A stretch of DNA of 64,000 bases. Source: Euglena gracilis (taxonomy: Eukaryota; Euglenida; Euglenophyceae; Euglenales). A model generated the notes under the pieces. It ran no database searches and was not told the origin of the DNA. It worked only from the letters and a program-made list of their open reading frames with translations. Below, piece after piece: positions 59,106 through 64,000 of the stretch. The stretch spans positions 74,438,192 to 74,502,191 of the forward strand of contig CP154956.1 in the NCBI GenBank assembly GCA_039621445.1, given 5' to 3'. Position 1 is the first letter of the stretch. Each line of letters starts with the position of its first letter. The translations under genes were made by a program, and so were the position numbers.

Positions 59106-61410
59106 ATTGTCCGCTCCAAATTTGGACTTGACAGTTCAGATTTGTTTTTTTATCACTCAAAGAACTTGAAATGTTTTGACCATTAGGGTACCCCAGGCAT
59201 CCAGCTTCCCCAACAGGTTCTCAAACACACATGCATATGTGTTTGGGAACCTTGCAACGGCTTACTCGTCAATTTGGGATGTTGCTGGAAGGAATTGAGG
59301 CAGATGAGACCCAGATCTCTACACCATACCCCTCTGGGCCCGAATTGGACATTGGCGGTTGAGCCAGGGTTTTTTTTTAGCCTTGGACCAAGTGTTGGAT
59401 TTGAAGACAAACAGCATCAGCGCTACTTAGACAGCCCGCACGCAACCAAATGGGTATCAGAGCAACAGTCTGACCAAATTTTCCCACCTCTCCATTGCAC
59501 CCTCCAAAGATTTTTTCCACCAAAAAATTGGTGTGTGCACGCTTTTTTTGCAACATTACATTTTCTGATTATACCTAAATTCGGAATTATTTGTCACCTT
59601 GCCAAAATTGTCAATATTTTTGCAATTGGTCACAACTTATTTTGCCTTACAAAAATCAGATTTGCATGGGAGCACCGTTTTGGGGATGCAGGGAAACAAC
59701 AGGACCCCCCCTAAATGACACCCCCCCCCCTGGGAGCGTTTTGACTCCCATGGCGACAATTGGGGATATTTGTCACCCCCAACAACGGGGGGGCAATTAG
59801 AGGGGGGGATACCCATGCAGGGTACATATGAGGAAAATCAGCAACCCCTCCCCAAATGTCCCCCCCTCGGGGGGGGGGGGTCACGTTATTTTGGCCTAAC
59901 TTTCTAAGTTGAACCAATTGTCAACCATCTGAACTGTCAAGCTGACCAGAGCGATCGGTTTCTCTTTTTTTGCCTGCTTCTTTTCAATGTGTTTTTTTGA
60001 TTTTGAGGGCTTGGATTATGAGGGGAAACGTTTCGAAGGAAGCTGGCATTAACCACAGCATTAACCACTGCAGTGCGATCGCAATGACGTTCAAATCGCA
60101 GTGGAACGCGGTTGAAAGAAAGGACGAAGTCCCGGGCTGAGCCCCGACCCTAGGGACGGCGACCCCTGGCTCGGTTCATGGAGGTCCTACACAGTGGGGA
60201 CGCATCGCGCCCCTGGATGACGTCCACAGCCCCGTTTCTTCTCCACTTCGGTTCCCAGGTGTGTGGCAACTTCCTCTGCCCCCCCCCCCTGGGATAGGTT
60301 GCCATGGGAGGTGGAATTATGGGAGGTGGCGCCGCGTTTAGTGGCGGCTGTTGCGGCGACTATGGTGTCGCAATGGTGGCATCTTGGCTACCTCCCACAG
60401 TAACCCCCCGGAACCGTGGGCGTGGGGTGCCCGAACCCCCAGGGTCAGACAAGGAGGGTCACATTGATACTCCTTGACATTTGTGCTCCATCAGTTGCAG
60501 CTGGTCTTTTACAAGTGGCTTGTGTGACTGTTCGCAATTGCATTCTGAAGGCTAATTTTTGTTTAAAGAAAAAGAAATCATAATGTGATACAATAACACC
60601 CCACCTCCAGCAAGTTATCACCCACATGAGGTTGTCGCCTTCTGCAAGAATTTGTCATCGTGGCCCATATTGGCTGTTTTGTCATGTTTGGAAGCTGTAC
60701 CCACTGAGTTGTCATGTCGGAAAATTTTGGATTAGAGTGACAGTTTGCTTCTGCAAACATCCCAAGGCGCGCGTGAGATGAAGGCATCCATTCTCTTTGT
60801 GGATGGTGGCAACAGGGAAGACTTTGGAGATGACGACAGGATATCTTCCAATGTCCACCCACCTCTTGTCCTCCCACCTCACCAGGCCTTCCCGTCCAGC
60901 CCTGGGTCATCAGGTGTGGTCTGGTCAGGTCGAAGCCACAAGGATATGAACTTCAACCTGCTTGTCTCCTTCATTTTCTTACAGACCACCTGGGGTAACA
61001 AATCTGACCTCTTTCCTGGTGGCCGAGAGTCATGTAATGAACCTTCTTCAGTCCTCTGTCTCCCTTTGCCCAGGTATGCATCAGTCTTGTCTTGCAGCTG
61101 GTCACCGGCCGGCCATGCCTCCGCTTGCCTGCCACTCTCCATTGGCGTGCTCCCAGGCTGCCGAAAGATCCACAAAGGCTATCGGTCACCAAGCAAACCC
61201 CTGTACAAGTCCACACCTTTCATTTAGTGCATATCACCCAAGATTTTTGTGTATTATGTGTATCACCAATTTTTTTTCTTTGCGTATCACCTGTGTATCA
61301 CAGAAAAAATTTGTGTATCACCACGAAGTTGTGGTACACTAAGTGTACCACAACTTACTTACTTACTTAGTGTACACTAAGTATTAAGTGAATGTCTGGC
61401 CCACACTCCC
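59106..61410 (+). other. mostly non-coding interval of host gene 1
   Basis: Two short GC-rich islands might be exons: about 60,165-60,260, ending FLLHFGSQ|GTGTGT, and 61,097-61,225 after TCTTGCAG, in the frame LVTGRPCLRLPATLHWRAPR. Neither is convincing. 61,230-61,345 is the GTGTATCACC repeat also found at 56,210-56,345. Confidence 0.35.
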
Positions 61411-61411
61411 A

Positions 61412-62395
61412 ATGCAAGCGGGGCGATGGCGGCAGCGGGACCGGTACCTCTCGGCCCTCAAGGTGGAGATCCAGCAGCTGCAGGCCGCGGCGGAGCAGCT
61501 CACGGCGGAGAAGGCGGCGGCGGTGGCCAAGCTGGAGGCCCTGCGGCGCCAGGCGGACTCCGCCCTGCAGCTCCAGCAGGCGATGCAGTGCAGCGTGTGC
61601 CTGGGCCAGAGGACCCCTGCCACATACAGACTGGCAGTTTAGTTCCTGGGAATGGAAAAAAAAATCACAACAGGAGGTTGGTGAAAATAAAGTTTGGTGA
61701 AGTTTTGGTCAATTTATTTGTGCTCAGAAGTTCTTTGAAGAGTGCGCTCCTTCAAGGTCGTGGTGCTTTCTGCATTGTTGTCGGGGAAGGGGGTGCATCA
61801 AATGTTTCTTCCGGCCTCTTGCGAAAACGCCTGTTGCATCCCTTCCACGGCAGGATCTTTTTTGATTTTCCCACCCCGAGCTCTTACTTCCGCCCCCCCC
61901 CCCCCCGGGCCAAGCCCACATTTCAGTCAGGGTCCCCTGAGGCCGAAGCGCTCTCGGAGAACCGCCCCTGCGCTCTGCAGTGCGGGCACCTCTTCCACCT
62001 GCCGTGCGTGGAGCAGGTCTTTCAGTCGGGGCGGCCTGGCCAGGAGAAGTGGCCAGGGGCAGTTACTGTCGCATATGCGCACGGCGTCGTCTGCATGCTC
62101 CGTTGGGGCAGGGTGGGGAAGTTGTGAGTCGGGTTGAGTAGCAGGCGGTACATCACAATTGATTCCATTCCGCCCAGGGGTCTGACGGTTGACGGAGCAC
62201 AGTGCAATGGTGACTGGAGTGGCTGTTGGATGTCTTGTGGCAGCGGTGTTGTTGTTCTGTTCACAATGCGAGGCTCTTCATCTGCCACAACGGTAATTCC
62301 CGCCAGCCACCACAAGTACACTGCTCCTGCAGTGCCCCCTGTGCCGTACGTCAATCAGCATGCCACCACTGCTGCTGAAGGGCTTGGAGGAGTGA
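61412..62395 (+). CDS. host gene 1 C-terminus: coiled coil and C3HC4 RING finger
   Basis: Probable ubiquitin E3 ligase module. Exon to 61,603: RYLSALKVEIQQLQAAAEQL...AKLEALRRQADSALQLQQAM, a coiled coil, then CSVCL. Exon 61,945-62,037: EALSENRPCALQCGHLFHLP, CVEQVFQSGRP. Exon 62,333-62,395: CPLCRTSISMPPLLLKGLEE-stop. Together the ligands are CxxC, CxHxxC and CxxC, with C-x10-C before the last pair, a textbook RING. Intron 61,604-61,944 has CAGAGGACC against GGTCCCCTG (one mismatch), at 3-nt/5-nt offsets. Intron 62,038-62,332 has CAGGAG-AGTG pairing, but its 3' border lies 3 nt, not 5, after CTG and ends in AG, so it may be an intermediate type. Whether all exons from 49 kb belong to this gene is inferred from strand and style only; the ATG at 61,412 could instead be a start. 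Confidence 0.75.
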
Positions 62396-63201
62396 GCTCA
62401 TCCACAATTAGCCACCCAACACTCTTTTTCACGTTGCATCTGATCCACCACCATCACTGACTGACTGACTGACCTGTCACTTTTTTTCCATTATGAGTGT
62501 TATGTTGTTTGTGTGTCACTCCTCTCCCTCGAATCCGACGACCCCAAAGCTCGCTGGCTTTGGCTTGCGTGAATGCACCTGACATCACATCACATTAAAT
62601 TAGATTCTGCACACAATACGGTGTCCATCCCACTCCCCAACCTGGTTCTGTTTGAGCAGCTTGTGCTTGCTGACGTTGCCAATGGTCAATCCGCGATGTG
62701 GTTGAATCCCTTAACCTTGACTTAGAAATGAGTACTTTTTCACCAGTTTTTATAAAAATAATCAACGATTAATACAATCAAAGAAGGCTTCTTGCAAATG
62801 ATGTGGATGATGCAAAAAAACAGAGGACAGCGGCGGGAAATTGGAATGAAATTTCCATTTTTCTCCCGGCTTTGCATTCGTTTTAGAAACGCAGCAGCAC
62901 AGCTGAGATTTCTGTAGCAGCATGTTGTTGACTGACCCCCTGGACTTTACCCAGTTGTGCGAACGGGTCAAGGTAGAAAGAAAGGTGTGCCAGGAAGCAG
63001 GAAGTTTCTGGTGGTTTATGTAGTCCCAGATATCTGCCAGGCTCCGAATTCTCCTGGCATAGAACTTGCCAGATTTCAACTCTTGAGATGCCAGCGTTGG
63101 AAAAAGAAAGCCATATTCCCTACCAGTCTAAGGTGGAACCCTGAAGTGCGAGAACTTTTCGGCCACTGCCCCCCCCATCTCCTGCCTTTTTGCAGCCCCC
63201 C
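62396..63201. other. intergenic interval between host genes 1 and 2
   Basis: No gene seen. A (CTGA)n run follows the stop at 62,455-62,475. The interval ends in a pyrimidine-rich stretch and TTTTTGCAG (63,187-63,195), six bases before the next ATG. Confidence 0.5.
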
Positions 63202-63895
63202 ATGGACCAGCTCGGGGGCCACGCTACGAGGGGCGTCCTCCCCGCGGCCCCTGCCGCCCTACAACTGATCGCCCTCAGCCTGCTGGTGGCCAGTGGGACC
63301 GCCTCTGTGCTGTGGTACAGCCCACGGGTCAATATTTAGTATTTGAAATTTTTCAAAAAAGAATCATGGAAAATCAAATGGAAGATGGCAAGGAAAAACA
63401 TTGTTGTTTCAGTTGATGATTTGTCCGCCAAAATGTGCACAATTTCAAGCATGACGTAACATTTTGAACTGGTGGTTTGGTGTGGGGTGCTCATCTCTCC
63501 CCCTTCGGTACACAAAAAGTAACGGGAGCACATTGCCAGTGCCAAGGGGTCCAAATCCACTTTTTTTCATTTTCAGATTTCTTTTCCAAAATCAAATCTG
63601 GCTGACAACAAAAAGCATGGAATTTCCTTTTGCCACACTCGACGGACTCCACTGATCGATGCCAGCACCGCGGCCGGCGCGGGGTACGCCGCTGTGCACC
63701 ACACCCTGCGGTCCGGGCCCCATGAGGCCACGTCCTCCACCTCCACCCGGCCACCCCTCACCCCCGCCGTACCGCCGCTGGCCCTCGCCGCTGCCTACCC
63801 CCGCCCCGGGCCCAACCGAGCCACCGCTGCTCGGCCAGCGCTGTTCAGGCACGACGTCCTTGGATCCGAGACCCCAACCGTGGATGGGGCTGCAT
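63202..63895 (+). CDS. host gene 2, first exons (runs toward the window end)
   Basis: The ATG lies 6 nt after CCTTTTTGCAG, as expected for a spliced-leader acceptor. Exon 1 (63,202-63,314): MDQLGGHATRGVLPAAPAAL, QLIALSLLVASGTASVL, with a hydrophobic helix that could be a signal anchor. Exon 2 from 63,660: ASTAAGAGYAAVHHTLRSGP then HEATSSTSTRPPLTP. They join in frame if 63,315-63,659 is removed at CAG/CTG with 3-nt/5-nt offsets, but pairing beyond those three bases is weak. The frame reaches a TGA at about 63,895, which may lie in the next intron. The function is unknown. Confidence 0.4.
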
Positions 63896-64000
63896 GACGG
63901 TCCTATGAAGGGGACGTCGGAAAAGGTTTGAAATTGTTCAGATGGCTTCTCGCCGAATGCATTCTCCAAGAATTCCTCTCTTTTCCCAGCCAATGCACTG

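Noticed and set aside
63491-63993. Minus-strand frames at the right end (KREEFLENAFGEKPSEQFQTF)
   Set aside because: They overlap the better-supported plus-strand exon of host gene 2 and change character in the GC-rich part; left uncalled.

Overview
The window is nuclear DNA of a eukaryote, most likely a euglenid (Euglena-like) flagellate. The evidence is the introns. At least eleven interruptions of recognisable coding sequence have no GT-AG borders. Each is bounded by short complementary ends placed 3 nt inside the 5' border and 5 nt inside the 3' border, often starting CAG...CTG. Removing them by that rule restores the reading frame and the family alignment. This is the architecture described for euglenid 'nonconventional' nuclear introns. 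One ordinary GT-AG intron is also supported, and two genes begin a few bases after a pyrimidine-rich AG acceptor, compatible with spliced-leader addition. The species cannot be named from the sequence.

Layout. 0.7-7.3 kb (+): a Helitron Rep/helicase gene in seven exons, apparently intact (about 1507 codons). Five of its six introns carry copies of a 14-bp motif, CTGTAAATGTCCGC, or its complement. 7.3-9.4 kb: non-coding, with a repeat of about 186-bp spacing and two hairpins. 9.4-12.7 kb (-): a non-LTR retrotransposon with a 2A-like peptide, one in-frame UAG and an A-rich tail. 12.75-14.17 kb (+): a retroelement fragment with two 2A-like peptides, zinc-finger-like motifs and an N6-methyltransferase-like domain. 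14.6-31.2 kb (+): a retroelement with split direct repeats and an RT/RNase H gene, cut in two by a complete Ty3/Gypsy chromovirus on the minus strand (16,276-29,460; LTRs about 1.1 kb). The Gypsy element carries gag, nucleocapsid, a cytosine-5 DNA methyltransferase, protease, RT/RNase H and integrase-chromodomain.

31-48 kb is nearly gene-free. It holds poly-C/poly-G-flanked palindromes, minisatellites, AT-rich islands that may be mitochondrial in origin, and a family of Crypton-like tyrosine recombinase genes ending in a PHD-like zinc finger. One copy is nearly full length (43.7-45.0 kb, broken); one is an N-terminal fragment and three are truncated copies, two of them internally deleted.

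49-62.4 kb (+) holds many short exons of what is probably a host gene. They encode helical, leucine/alanine-rich segments and finish in a coiled coil plus a C-terminal C3HC4 RING, so a RING-type E3 ligase is likely. Its introns are filled with microsatellites and low-complexity repeats. A second host gene starts at 63.2 kb and runs off the window.

The mobile elements are independent insertions, partly nested. The clearest working unit is the Helitron, which looks able to encode its full protein only if the nonconventional introns are removed.
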